DNA of 64,000 bases from Bin87 sp965219925. Lineage in GTDB: Bacteria > Chloroflexota > Dehalococcoidia > Lucifugimonadales > UBA3495. Position 1 is the first letter of the stretch. Every line of letters starts with the position of its first letter. The stretch covers positions 3,224,001 to 3,288,000 of the forward strand of contig OZ244795.1 of assembly GCA_965219925.1 (NCBI GenBank), given 5' to 3'. Below are positions 26,523 to 36,076 of the stretch, piece after piece. The translations under genes were made by a program, and so were the position numbers. Under the pieces are notes generated by a model. It was given only the letters and a program-made list of their open reading frames with translations, did no database searches and was not told the origin of the DNA.

Positions 26523-28383
26523 ATGCCCACGATGACATGGCAATTTCCGCCTAACGATGCAAGAGAAATTGAGGGGCATAACGACCCCGGTATCTCACAT
26601 TTCACGGATCAGCGGGATATTAACCTGATTCGGGAATCTATCCAAAATTCGCGCTAGGGCCGGCGATGCACCAGTAAGAGTGGAGTGTAGCTTACTGGAT
26701 GTCCCTGCGCGTGCCTTTGAGGCCGAACAGTTGCGCGCTATTCTTGGTTACGCCATTAGTTCGCCCCACAATGACGATAAAGGACGAGATCAGTTCAACA
26801 GAGGGGCGCGGCTGTTGGACTATAATCGTCAACTCACTACCCTCTGCATCAAGGACAGCAACACCACCGGAGCCGATGACGCCCTACGAACCGCCGGCGC
26901 TCCCAGCAAATGGGAAGCACTCACCAAAGGCTCCGGCTCGCCGGTAAAAGAGCAAAAGGATGCCGCTGGTTCTTTCGGATTGGGCAAGCATTCGGCTTTT
27001 GCAGTGACTGATCTCCGCACGGTTCTCTACTCAACCGCTTGGCGGGACGCAAATCGCCTAAACCGCCGATTTATTGGCAAGGCCATTTTAGTATCCCATA
27101 CGGATTCATCCAGAAAACCACGGCGGCGTACCGGTTATTTGAGCGCAGAATCGTATGCGCCTCTCAAAGACAACGACGTGCCCTATACTTTCGGACTAAA
27201 GGAACCCGGCACAGCCATATACATTCCAGGTTACGAACTTGGCTCCAATCAAGGACGTCCCGGCTGGCAGCAGGATTGCATCGCCACCGCAATTGACAAT
27301 TATTTCCATGCCATAGTCCATAAGAACCTTGTTGTTGTGGTCGGCAATGATGAAGTGAACGCCGCTAATATCGGAGAAAAATATAACGGGCAGTTGCCTC
27401 GCACGGCTAATTTCATCAGCGTATCTAAAATGGCGCCAGCAGCCACGGAATACTTCCCTGGTATCGGCAATGTCAAGTTGCGCATCTCCGTGCATGATGA
27501 CCCAAAATCGAAAGCACGGGAGATTGCGCTGGTTCGTGATTCCGGGATGATGATCACCGCCCGACCCGCCGATATGAGCTTGAGGTTGGGTAGCATACCG
27601 CAGCTTTGGCATGGATTCACTGCCATTATTGAGTGCATATCGGAAAAGGATGAATCATCATACATCAGGGATTCGGAGTCGCCCAAGCACGACAAACTGT
27701 CAGTTGACTATATCGACGACCCTGACCGAAGGCGGCAAGCTCGAGCCAAACTACAAGAGCTGGGGCAATGGGTACGAGCTAGGATTGAGGCAGCGGCAGG
27801 GTTAAGCACACCAGAGTCCGACGACTACGTGAGTGAACTCACCAAGTACTTGCCAATCTATGATGATGACGGCGAACCCGGCGACTTGGATAAACCAGCC
27901 ACCGTGCATATTACTGGTCTCCGACAATCTCGCAATGTAGGGGGCGGGGCGGGGCCGTTTGAGGGAGAGTTTGGTGGACGACGCCGGCGACGCCGTCAGG
28001 GGCAAGGCACCGGTGGCGGCGATGAATCTGGTGAGAGAAGTGGTGGTGGCGGCAGCGTTGGCAGCGAGCGACGCCCACCGAGGCCACGGGTAAGCGGGAT
28101 TCGGGTTCAGCCTATCCCAGGAGAAACCCATTCGGTTGTGGTCGCGTTTGACAACCCGGGACAAGAACTAAAAGACATTCAACTGGTCGCGATTGGCGAA
28201 GACGGGGCACAGCTCCCCCTGTCGATTAGGGAAGCCCGAGCCGGTGGGGAACCGATTAGCGTCGCCAACGGTGCTATAAGCATTTTGCCGCAGATTGACG
28301 ACGCTCGGTATCGGTTGGAGATTCGCACCAATGAACCGGTGAGCGGCAAGACGTTCCGGCTAGCGGGCAGAAGACCGGAATAA
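26523..28383 (+). pseudogene. GHKL-type (HSP90-like) ATPase of defence-like operon, frameshifted
   Basis: ATG 26523 (GGGAG upstream) opens a frame ending at TAG 26655 after DINLIRESIQNSR. Shifting +1 there continues RAGDAPVRVECSLLDV and runs to 28383, about 617 residues in all. The break falls in the GHKL N-box (usual pattern E-x3-N-x2-D-A), and loss of five bases (GATGC) restoring NSRDARAGDAP would explain it. The G-box GSFGLGKHSAFA and a long C-terminal part follow, with a Gly/Arg-rich spacer (RRRRRQGQGTGGGDE) and a final beta-rich domain. Translation might restart at GTG 26680, but that product lacks the N-box. The lesion could also be an assembly error. Confidence 0.8.
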
Positions 28384-28397
28384 GGAGGAAACGAATA

Positions 28398-29282
28398 GTG
28401 CGATACCGCTCCAACCGCCAATATCTGTATCCAGTGTTGCGTCCTGACTCTGATGATTACGGCCTCGAGCATACATTCATCGCGACTTGCGACACACCAG
28501 AGTATGACCCATCCGATGGGATGCTGTCCATTAACATACGGTTTGAGCTAAACGAACCGCGTATTAGCGAGGCGGTGAAATCTCGCCGAGCCAAGTGCGC
28601 TGCTATGGTGTACTGTAGATCCACTTTATACCGGGGAAACTTGGATTCTTCCCCGGGTGAGCCATTCTTAGTGCGAGGACGCATTCCCGTGAGCCGTCTC
28701 AAAAACCGCGTTGAGATTCATCCGGTCATTCTGGCTGAGCAGGCTATCATCCATTCCACCGATACGGCCCATCCCGAATACGGCGGGCAACCGTCGGAGA
28801 TTCCTCGGCTGGCCCCCCTTGCTACTGACCTCAACTGGGCATTTGATATAGATTCTGACGTTCGGCCTGTCCGAAGCATTTTTCGACTGCGAAAAGACGA
28901 CAGCGGCTACCTGAACGATGGCGAGTTCGACGTCAATATGGACCTGACGAGTCCTTATGTGAGCATACTTCTCAACAGCACTACCTTTGACGCTTTCAAT
29001 GATATGCGCAAAGATAACAGCCTGGCATTGCCTACAGTTTTCACGAGCGCATTATTGGCCGTATTATCTTTTGTAAAAGAAAATCCCGACGAAATCGATG
29101 ATGATAAGTGCGAGTGGCTGGACTGCATAAGAACTCAACTTCGTAAACATGGTATTGAAATCGGCGGCCCCGGCGAGGATGGCCCTTACACTACGTTTCT
29201 GGCCGCTCAAAGGTTGTTGGAGGCGCCTTTTCGCTCGCTATTGGTAGGGTGGTCGACGGCTCCGGATGACCAAGAGGATTGA
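28398..29282 (+). CDS. Unknown protein of defence-like operon (gene 2)
   Basis: 294 residues from GTG 28398, 14 bp after the ATPase stop with GGAGGA upstream. The N-terminal half looks beta-rich (MLSINIRFELNEPRISE). The C-terminal half has an acidic helix (ENPDEIDDDKCEWL). It has no membrane segment and no recognised motif. The tight spacing on both sides says it works with the GHKL ATPase and the following proteins. I do not recognise a family. Confidence 0.75.
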   Translation: MRYRSNRQYLYPVLRPDSDDYGLEHTFIATCDTPEYDPSDGMLSINIRFELNEPRISEAVKSRRAKCAAMVYCRSTLYRGNLDSSPGEPFLVRGRIPVSRLKNRVEIHPVILAEQAIIHSTDTAHPEYGGQPSEIPRLAPLATDLNWAFDIDSDVRPVRSIFRLRKDDSGYLNDGEFDVNMDLTSPYVSILLNSTTFDAFNDMRKDNSLALPTVFTSALLAVLSFVKENPDEIDDDKCEWLDCIRTQLRKHGIEIGGPGEDGPYTTFLAAQRLLEAPFRSLLVGWSTAPDDQED

Positions 29283-29287
29283 TTACG

Positions 29288-30055
29288 ATGGAACTCCAAA
29301 TAATTAGCAGCGTGGGTTATGAAGCACTGGAGAATCTGGCCGAATCCGAACCGAAATTGTTCACGCAGGGGGATACCAACAAGTTGCGGCAGCGTATGGA
29401 AACCGCAGCGCGCGACGAAAATGGCCCCGATGTTGAACTGTATGTCGAACGGTTGGATATACGAGTGTCGCTGGAAGAACTGAACCGCTTGCAGCAAAGT
29501 GGCCCTTCGTCTGATGCTGAATATGTGCCGACGATGCGCCGAGCAATCGGCAGTTCTGTGGTTCAAGCGGCTAATCCGTTACTTTGGGCCACGCTGAACT
29601 GTTTTGAATTGCCTCAGTATGTACCGGTTCGGTGGAGGTCAAACAACCTCCCGCAGGCAACGGAAAACTTTGTCCGGCGGCATTGGCTGCAGTATTCAGG
29701 TCCAGATGGCCGCGAATCAAACGCAGCGGCAAGACTGTGGTGGCTTGGCGAAATGGCAACCCGTGCGGCGGAACATTCAAAGCATAGCTACGGTGACTTG
29801 TTGCTGGCGATGACTGGCAACGTCAACCTCTATCACCAGGCAAATGACCGGTCATTTTTATTCTCCAATACCAGACTAATAGCTGCTGTGTACGATGTTT
29901 TTCTGGACGGCAACGAACACTTGAAGACAACGAAAGATGCCAGCGCCTTGATGATGAGATTGAATTTGCGCGCCGCAACTCTATCTTTCGACTTTCTGGA
30001 CTACGACGAGCTGCGCTCCGTCGTGGAGGAGGCCAAGCCCCCAAAAGGTCCCTAG
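29288..30055 (+). CDS. Unknown protein of defence-like operon (gene 3), possibly DUF6339
   Basis: 255 residues from ATG 29288 (AGAGGA upstream), six bp after the gene-2 stop. The region ANPLLWATLNCFELPQYVPV recalls DUF6339 proteins found beside ATP-binding proteins in genomic islands; this is from memory and tentative. A Trp-rich middle section and helical C-terminus are seen. No catalytic motif, signal peptide or membrane segment. Confidence 0.7.
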   Translation: MELQIISSVGYEALENLAESEPKLFTQGDTNKLRQRMETAARDENGPDVELYVERLDIRVSLEELNRLQQSGPSSDAEYVPTMRRAIGSSVVQAANPLLWATLNCFELPQYVPVRWRSNNLPQATENFVRRHWLQYSGPDGRESNAAARLWWLGEMATRAAEHSKHSYGDLLLAMTGNVNLYHQANDRSFLFSNTRLIAAVYDVFLDGNEHLKTTKDASALMMRLNLRAATLSFDFLDYDELRSVVEEAKPPKGP

Positions 30056-30099
30056 GCTATCAGCATCGCTCCACGCCTCCTGCGCTGCGGGTTCTGAGC

Positions 30100-30909
30100 T
30101 TGGGCGGCGGTGTCCAAAGTACAGTAATGTGCTTGTTGGCAGAGCAAGGAGCGTTCGGATCCAAACCAGACTCCGCCATATTTGCGGATACCAAATGGGA
30201 GCCGCAATCGGTTTACGACAACATCGAGTGGTTACAGTCGCAAGTATCGTTCCCTATTGAAATAACGGGAAACGGTCGCAGTTTGCGGGATGATGTTATC
30301 AATGGCGTTAATGCTCAAGGGCAACCCTGGCTCACTTTGCCGGCATATCTAGCCGACCGTGATGGCGAACCGGCAGGCATTAACTGGCGACAATGCACCA
30401 AAAACTACAAACTTGACCCCATCCGGAAGGCCGTTCAGCAGATGCTGGGCGTTCGGCCTCGGCAAAGCCTGTCTGGGGAAACCAACGTCGAGATGTGGCT
30501 GGGTATAAGCACCGACGAAGCCATGAGAGTCAAGCCAAGCCGCAATTGGTGGATAAAGCACCGTTACCCGCTGATTGATGATATTCCGATGACCCGCGAC
30601 CAATGCTTGGAATGGTTCGCCGAACATTACCCCAAACGCACGCTCTCCCGCAGTGCCTGCATTGGTTGCCCGTTCCGTAGTTCTTCCAGTTGGCTTGAAA
30701 TCAAGCGCAGCGAACCTGACCTTTATCAAGAAGCCGTCGGAATAGATGCTATGCTCCGTTCCAATGAACACAACGCCGGCCGTATGTTTCACAAGCGGGC
30801 GTACCTACACCACCGACGCATTCCTTTAGAGGATGCCCTTGCTTTTGACGGCCAGGAGCGCGAAGTTAACGGCTTTATCAACGAATGCGAGGGGCATTGC
30901 GGCTTGTAA
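30100..30909 (+). CDS. PP-loop enzyme, PAPS reductase/DndC-like superfamily
   Basis: 269 residues from TTG 30100. The family core actually begins RVLSLGGGVQSTVMC, four residues upstream in frame, but no ATG, GTG or TTG precedes it nearby, so a rare start such as CTG 30085 is possible. SLGGGVQST is the ATP-pyrophosphatase P-loop. Two Cys pairs stand out: NWRQCTKNYK and SRSACIGCPFRSS, the latter like metal-binding positions in DndC/QueC-type proteins. Relatives activate sulfate or modify nucleobases or DNA backbones. It follows gene 3 by about 45 bp and is the last gene of the island. Confidence 0.82.
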   Translation: MGGGVQSTVMCLLAEQGAFGSKPDSAIFADTKWEPQSVYDNIEWLQSQVSFPIEITGNGRSLRDDVINGVNAQGQPWLTLPAYLADRDGEPAGINWRQCTKNYKLDPIRKAVQQMLGVRPRQSLSGETNVEMWLGISTDEAMRVKPSRNWWIKHRYPLIDDIPMTRDQCLEWFAEHYPKRTLSRSACIGCPFRSSSSWLEIKRSEPDLYQEAVGIDAMLRSNEHNAGRMFHKRAYLHHRRIPLEDALAFDGQEREVNGFINECEGHCGL

Positions 30910-30939
30910 AACAACTCACGATTCCGATTTGCCCGAATA

Positions 30940-32448
30940 CTATAGGCTATACCCCGCCTCCACGCAGCCCGGCAGCCAGGAATGGTTGTAGGCGGCCAGC
31001 AACTCATCGGCGTTCGGCGGCCCGGTCATTCCGGGCAGATAGCGATAGGGAACCGGCGCGCCCGGCAAGTCCAGCCCTTCTATCACCGGGTCGATAATGC
31101 TCCAGGCTATTTCAATCTCGTCGCTGCGGGCGAAAAGCGTTGCGTCGCCGGCAAGAGCGTCCAGCAGCAGCCGCTCGTAAGCATCGGGTATGTCGATGCC
31201 GGCAAAACCCTCATCATAGTCGAAGTGCAGCGACACGGGTTTCATGGTCAACCCGGCGTCCGGAACTTTAGATTGAAGCTCCAGCTGTATCCCTTCATTG
31301 GGCTGCACGCAAATCGACAACGTGTTGCCCGGTATCGTGATTCCGTCCGGCACCGGAAAAAGCATATGCGGGGGCGAGTGGAATTGAATGACCATCTCGG
31401 TGGTCTTGCGCGACAACCCCTTGCCGGAACGCAGGTAGAATGGCACTCCCTGCCAGCGCCAGTTGTCCATAAACAGCCGCAGCGCGGCGTAGGTCGGCGT
31501 GTACGACCCGGGCGCAACCCCCGGCTCCGAGTGATAACCCTCATATTGGCCGATAACCAGATTATGCCGCAAGTCCCGCATCGACACCCGGCGCACTGCG
31601 CTGAGGGCTTTGACCTTCTCGTTGCGCAGGGCGTCGGCGTCAAAGATATAAGGCGGGTCCATCGTCACCAGAGCCAGCAGCTGCAGCAGGTGATTCTGGA
31701 ACATATCCCGCAGCACGCCGGCCCGGTCGTAGTACTCCCCGCGCTGCCCGACCAGCAGGTCCTCCGCCACCGTAATCTGCACTTGTTCAATGTAGTTGCG
31801 GTTCCAGATTGGTTCAAAGATTGCGTTGGCAAACCGGAATACCAGCAGGTTCTGCACTGTCTCTTTACCCAGATAGTGGTCGATCCGATACACCTGCTCT
31901 TCACGAAATACGCTGTGAATATGTTCATTCAGCCGCTTCGCCGACGCCAGGTCGGAACCAAATGGCTTCTCGATGACAATGTGCCGCCAGCCGTTCCGGT
32001 CATCGGTCATGCCGGCCTCCGCCAGCGAGGTCACCGTCGCCTCGTAAAGCCCCGGGGCCAGCGCCAGATAGTACAGGCAGTTCAACGCCCCGCCAGCGTC
32101 CTGCGACAATTCGTCAATCCGACTCCGAACCTCTCCCAACGACGCCGGATCAGTAACGTCGGCGGTCAGGAAACTCAGCCGCCCGGCGAATTTCTCCCAT
32201 TCCCCCGTCGTAGTTTCCGGAATATCTCCCCGCAAAAAATCCCGGAAGGCATCACCGCTCATCGAATCGCGAGACACTCCCAGGATGTGCGTGTGCTCCG
32301 GCAACCGCCTTTTCTGGTCCAGGTTGAACAGAGCCGGCGCCAGCTTCTCCCGTGTCAGGTTGCCGCTGCCGCCGAATATTACCAGCACGGTCGTACTGTC
32401 GTCCCCATCCATTCCGGGGGACGCGCTTTGACCAACCATCGCCATCAT
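30940..32448 (-). CDS. zwf: Glucose-6-phosphate 1-dehydrogenase
   Basis: 502 residues, normal for the enzyme. Cofactor loop VIFGGSGNLTREKL replaces the usual GASGDL. The active-site motif RIDHYLGKE is intact, followed by FEPIWNRNYI. It makes 6-phosphogluconolactone and NAD(P)H. Its ATG overlaps the gnd stop by 4 bp, so the two are translationally coupled. Third gene of the pgi-gnd-zwf operon. Confidence 0.97.
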   Translation of the reverse strand: MMAMVGQSASPGMDGDDSTTVLVIFGGSGNLTREKLAPALFNLDQKRRLPEHTHILGVSRDSMSGDAFRDFLRGDIPETTTGEWEKFAGRLSFLTADVTDPASLGEVRSRIDELSQDAGGALNCLYYLALAPGLYEATVTSLAEAGMTDDRNGWRHIVIEKPFGSDLASAKRLNEHIHSVFREEQVYRIDHYLGKETVQNLLVFRFANAIFEPIWNRNYIEQVQITVAEDLLVGQRGEYYDRAGVLRDMFQNHLLQLLALVTMDPPYIFDADALRNEKVKALSAVRRVSMRDLRHNLVIGQYEGYHSEPGVAPGSYTPTYAALRLFMDNWRWQGVPFYLRSGKGLSRKTTEMVIQFHSPPHMLFPVPDGITIPGNTLSICVQPNEGIQLELQSKVPDAGLTMKPVSLHFDYDEGFAGIDIPDAYERLLLDALAGDATLFARSDEIEIAWSIIDPVIEGLDLPGAPVPYRYLPGMTGPPNADELLAAYNHSWLPGCVEAGYSL

Positions 32449-33356
32449 TCTGCCCGACGGACCGAGTGCCCGCCAAACTGGTTGCGCAGCGCCGCCAGCA
32501 TCCGACCACTGAACGGTTCGTCCTGGCGGGAACGGAACCTTTGATACAACGCCGCCGTGATCACCGGTGTGGGCACTGCCAGTTCCACCGACTCGTTCAC
32601 CGTCCAGCGCCCTTCACCGGAGTCGTCAACGTATGATGCCAGCGTCTCCAGGTTCACATCCTCCTGTAGAGCGCGCACCGCCATGTCCAGAAGCCACGAC
32701 CGCACCACGCTGCCGTGTTGCCACGTTTTGGCGATGGACAACAGATCCAGATCAAAATCGTCCTGCTTGGCCTGTAACAGCTCAAACCCTTCGGCGTAGG
32801 CTTGCATCAGACCGTATTCCACGCCGTTGTGAACCATCTTGGTGAAATGACCGGCGCCGGTCGGGCCCACTCGACTGTACCCGCGGTCGGCTCCTGGCGC
32901 CAATGCCTGGAAGATGGGCTCCAGCCGGCGGAAGACGGCCTCATCCCCGCCCACCATCAGGGAATATCCTTCGGTCAATCCCCAGATGCCACCGCTGGTT
33001 CCCGCATCGAGCAAGTGAATGCCACGCTGCGACAGCATCTCCCCCCGGCGTAATGTTTCCCGATAATTCGCGTTGCCGCCGTCGATGATGGCATCCCCGT
33101 CCGACAGCAATTCGGCCAGGTCGTTCATACATGATTCCGTGACATCGCCTGCCGGCAACATGAGCCATACGGCGCGTGGTGGCTCCAACTGACTCACCAA
33201 ATCGGCAACGGATTTTGCTCCTGACGCGCCCAGGGCTACACTGGAATCCAACGCATTTGAGTTTTGGTCGAACGCATGCACCTGGTGGCCGGCCATCAAC
33301 AATCGCTGGGCCATATTGCCGCCCATGCGACCCAGACCAATCATTCCGATTTCCAA
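32445..33356 (-). CDS. gnd: 6-phosphogluconate dehydrogenase, short (NAD-type) form
   Basis: 303 residues from TTG 33356, placed so that the protein begins LEIGMIGLGRMGGNMAQRLL and a GGAG lies 9 nt before. The Rossmann motif GLGRMGGN and DGGNANYRE and AGTSGGIWGL catalytic regions are intact, with HNGVEYGLMQAYAEG. The length fits the YqeC/GndA-like short decarboxylating enzymes, not the 470-residue type. Produces ribulose-5-phosphate. No 6-phosphogluconolactonase gene is adjacent. Confidence 0.95.
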   Translation of the reverse strand: MEIGMIGLGRMGGNMAQRLLMAGHQVHAFDQNSNALDSSVALGASGAKSVADLVSQLEPPRAVWLMLPAGDVTESCMNDLAELLSDGDAIIDGGNANYRETLRRGEMLSQRGIHLLDAGTSGGIWGLTEGYSLMVGGDEAVFRRLEPIFQALAPGADRGYSRVGPTGAGHFTKMVHNGVEYGLMQAYAEGFELLQAKQDDFDLDLLSIAKTWQHGSVVRSWLLDMAVRALQEDVNLETLASYVDDSGEGRWTVNESVELAVPTPVITAALYQRFRSRQDEPFSGRMLAALRNQFGGHSVRRAE

Positions 33357-33396
33357 AACAGCAGTCTCCTTCAATCGTTGCCGAATTGACCGTTAG

Positions 33397-35022
33397 TCAA
33401 ACCGATTCCACCAGGCTACGTATTCCCCGGGTATATTCCGCCTCCATGTGGAAGGAGACGGTTCTGCGCCCCAGGTCTTGTAACGCTTGCAGATCCCCCA
33501 ACGCCTGAGCATCTGCCAGGGTACCGAAACTGATCGGCCAACCGGGGATCGCGACATCAGTCGTGTGGTCGGCTGTAAGTTGCAAAAATAACCCGCTGGC
33601 CGGGCCACCCTTGTGCAATTGGCCCGTGGAATGTAGAAATCGCGGCCCGTACCCCACCGTCGTCGCGATACCGTATTTCTGCGTCACTCGTTCCCGCAGG
33701 TCGGCCAGCGCAATTGCCACCGCCGGTTCATCCGGCAAGTACGCCATGATCGCCAGGTAATCGCCCGCGTGGCTGTTTTCCAACAAGTGGCCCAGCGCGT
33801 TCTCGCCTTCCGGATTAAAGTTGGGTAACCGCCCCTCGCGTTCATATCGATTCAACACACTGATCGTTCGGTCTTTGGCTCCCTGCACATCCGGTTGGTC
33901 AAACGGGTTAATGCCCAAGATGTGCCCGGCGACGGCGGTGGCATATTCCCATCTGTAGAATTCGGCGCCCAGGTCGTATGCGCCCGCCATTCGCAATCGC
34001 ACCACGGGATAACCCGCCGATTGAAGCCGGCTCGCCAATTCAACAACCTTGCTATCCTCATCTCCGGCCAAACACAATTGCACAAAAAACCGGTCATCGC
34101 CGTAGCATTCCACATCCTGCAAGGGTTCGTCGACGATTGGAATCACGCCAGCGCCGTTTTTGCCGGTGCTCTCCGCCAACAGCTGCTCTACCCAAAGCCC
34201 GAAACCGGACAGGCTCCCAGGAGCAAGCAACGTGAGCTTGTCGCGGCCCGCCTTCGCCAACGTTCCCATGACGGCCCCCAGCTGGATTCCAGGATTATCG
34301 CCGTTGATACCATCCATAGAGCAACGATTTTGCATGGAGGCGGCAGGTCTTAGCAACCGCCCTAAATCCACACCGGTGAGCGCCGCCGGAACCAGTCCAA
34401 AATGTGACAGGACGGAGTATCGGCCACCAATGTTGGGGTCATTGAGAAACACCGCTTGAAATCCGTCATCGCCAGCCAATTGCGCCAACGGAGTTTGGGG
34501 ATCGGTAACGGCTACGAAATGCCGTCCACCGTGTTTCCGGCCAACCTCATCATCTACGATTTTGCGGAAATGAGCGTAGAAAGCGTTGGGTTCGGTGGTA
34601 GTTCCGGATTTTGAAGAAACGACGAATAGCGAATGCGCTGGATCAATCGACTCCGTAGTCGCTGCCACCCAGCCGGGAACAGTGCTGTCCAACGTGAGCA
34701 GTTGAGGGTATTCGGCGCCGTTGCCGATGACGCGCCGGATTACTTCCGGACCCAAACTGCTCCCGCCCATACCCAGCAACACTACATGCCTGTAACCATC
34801 GGCCCGGGCCGATTCACCGAATTCACGGAGGCTTGGGGTGAGCACCGCCATATCTGTCGGCAACGTTAACCAGTTTAATCGGTCACTTACTTCGGCTGGA
34901 TTATCGGCCCAAAAAGTATAGTCGTGGGCCCGCATTCGCGCCGGCGCTAGTGATTTGTAGAGTCGGGCCACTTCCTCAATTACCAAAGGGGAATGTTCGC
35001 CCAGGTGATAGCTTTCGGACAT
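33397..35022 (-). CDS. pgi: Glucose-6-phosphate isomerase
   Basis: 541 residues from ATG 35022 (AAGGAA upstream), chosen over a longer frame opening at 35154. LLGMGGSSLGPEV is the sugar-phosphate SIS motif. VSSKSGTTTEPNAFY and GGRYSVLSHFGLVP match the family signatures. Interconverts glucose- and fructose-6-phosphate. First gene of pgi-gnd-zwf, 40 bp before gnd. Its product feeds the oxidative pentose phosphate branch. Confidence 0.95.
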   Translation of the reverse strand: MSESYHLGEHSPLVIEEVARLYKSLAPARMRAHDYTFWADNPAEVSDRLNWLTLPTDMAVLTPSLREFGESARADGYRHVVLLGMGGSSLGPEVIRRVIGNGAEYPQLLTLDSTVPGWVAATTESIDPAHSLFVVSSKSGTTTEPNAFYAHFRKIVDDEVGRKHGGRHFVAVTDPQTPLAQLAGDDGFQAVFLNDPNIGGRYSVLSHFGLVPAALTGVDLGRLLRPAASMQNRCSMDGINGDNPGIQLGAVMGTLAKAGRDKLTLLAPGSLSGFGLWVEQLLAESTGKNGAGVIPIVDEPLQDVECYGDDRFFVQLCLAGDEDSKVVELASRLQSAGYPVVRLRMAGAYDLGAEFYRWEYATAVAGHILGINPFDQPDVQGAKDRTISVLNRYEREGRLPNFNPEGENALGHLLENSHAGDYLAIMAYLPDEPAVAIALADLRERVTQKYGIATTVGYGPRFLHSTGQLHKGGPASGLFLQLTADHTTDVAIPGWPISFGTLADAQALGDLQALQDLGRRTVSFHMEAEYTRGIRSLVESV

Positions 35023-35165
35023 TGCTAATTCCTTACGCGCCAAGGGATTAACGAGGCTGGCGAATTTTAGCACACCGGTCCACAAATCCTCGCATCGGTT
35101 CCTCCAAACGAAATTTCCAGGAGTATAATCCTTGGCGACACCAACCACGCTCACGAGTTTTTATT

Positions 35166-36050
35166 ATGACAAACCCACGTACCGGTTATGGAAACTCCGA
35201 ACCTGAATCCTGCGCCGCCTCGGTAGGTGAACTGACCACTCACTATCTGGACTGGGGTGGTGACGGACCCCCGATTCTGGCTTTGCACGGTCTGGCATCG
35301 TCAGGGCATTGGTACCGGCGTGTCGCGCCATACCTGACCGCGAATTACCGAGTCGTCGCACCCGATCAACGCGGACACGGCGCCACGACGCAGGCCCCTG
35401 ACGGTTACGACTGGCAGACATTGTGCCAGGACATCGTGGCTTTAATGGACCACCTGGAGATCGACCGGGCAGCGGTATTGGGACACTCCTGGGGAGGACA
35501 CGTCACCAGCAACCTGGCAGCGCGATTCCCTGACCGCGTCAGCCAACTCGTGCTCATTGACGGAGGTTTTCAGGACGGTGGGTTGATGCCTGACCCAACC
35601 TGGGAAGGATTCCGACAGCGTCTTGCCCCCCGCCGGGTTGCCGGAACCCGGCCGGAGTATCTGGAACACCTTGCTGACAACCTGTCGTTTTGTTGGGGTG
35701 ACGACCTCCAGGACATTGCGTTGACTATGGTCTATGAAGGCGCGGACGGCCAGATGCGGGATATTTTGCGCCCGGAGAATCATGCCCAGGTACTGACTTC
35801 CATGTGGAACGAACCGCCGTCGGTCATTCTGCCAAGGGTGCTCGCTCCCACGCTCGTGATTCCCGCCGGCCCACGCGCCGACCGCGCCGGTTCCCAGTTC
35901 GCCCGGCAACGGGAGGTGATGGTCAGGGCCGCCGAAATGGCGCTAAGTGATGGGCGCGTACACTGGATTTCCGACACCATTCACGACATCGGCTACCACA
36001 AACCGGAAGAACTGGCCACGGTGATTAGTCGGTTTTTGTCGGAGGGTTAA
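35166..36050 (+). CDS. Alpha/beta hydrolase
   Basis: 294 residues from ATG 35166. Oxyanion strand ILALHGLASSG, nucleophile elbow GHSWGGH, and a C-terminal His in DTIHDIGYHKP are present. It has no signal peptide. Divergent from pgi; TATAAT at 35124-35129 may be its -10. The ester or lactone substrate is unknown. Confidence 0.9.
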   Translation: MTNPRTGYGNSEPESCAASVGELTTHYLDWGGDGPPILALHGLASSGHWYRRVAPYLTANYRVVAPDQRGHGATTQAPDGYDWQTLCQDIVALMDHLEIDRAAVLGHSWGGHVTSNLAARFPDRVSQLVLIDGGFQDGGLMPDPTWEGFRQRLAPRRVAGTRPEYLEHLADNLSFCWGDDLQDIALTMVYEGADGQMRDILRPENHAQVLTSMWNEPPSVILPRVLAPTLVIPAGPRADRAGSQFARQREVMVRAAEMALSDGRVHWISDTIHDIGYHKPEELATVISRFLSEG

Positions 36051-36076
36051 GCCCGCAGTCGGTCAGGTTCGCCTGT

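Noticed and set aside
26680..28383. GHKL gene starting at GTG 26680
   Set aside because: The N-terminal GHKL motif lies upstream in another frame, so this would be a truncated product rather than the real start.
26464..30909. Prophage remnant
   Set aside because: No integrase, capsid, terminase, tail or lysis genes and no attachment repeats are seen around the island.
30982..32544. 520-codon plus-strand frame over zwf
   Set aside because: Antisense to the intact zwf gene, with basic and His/Gln-rich composition typical of shadows.
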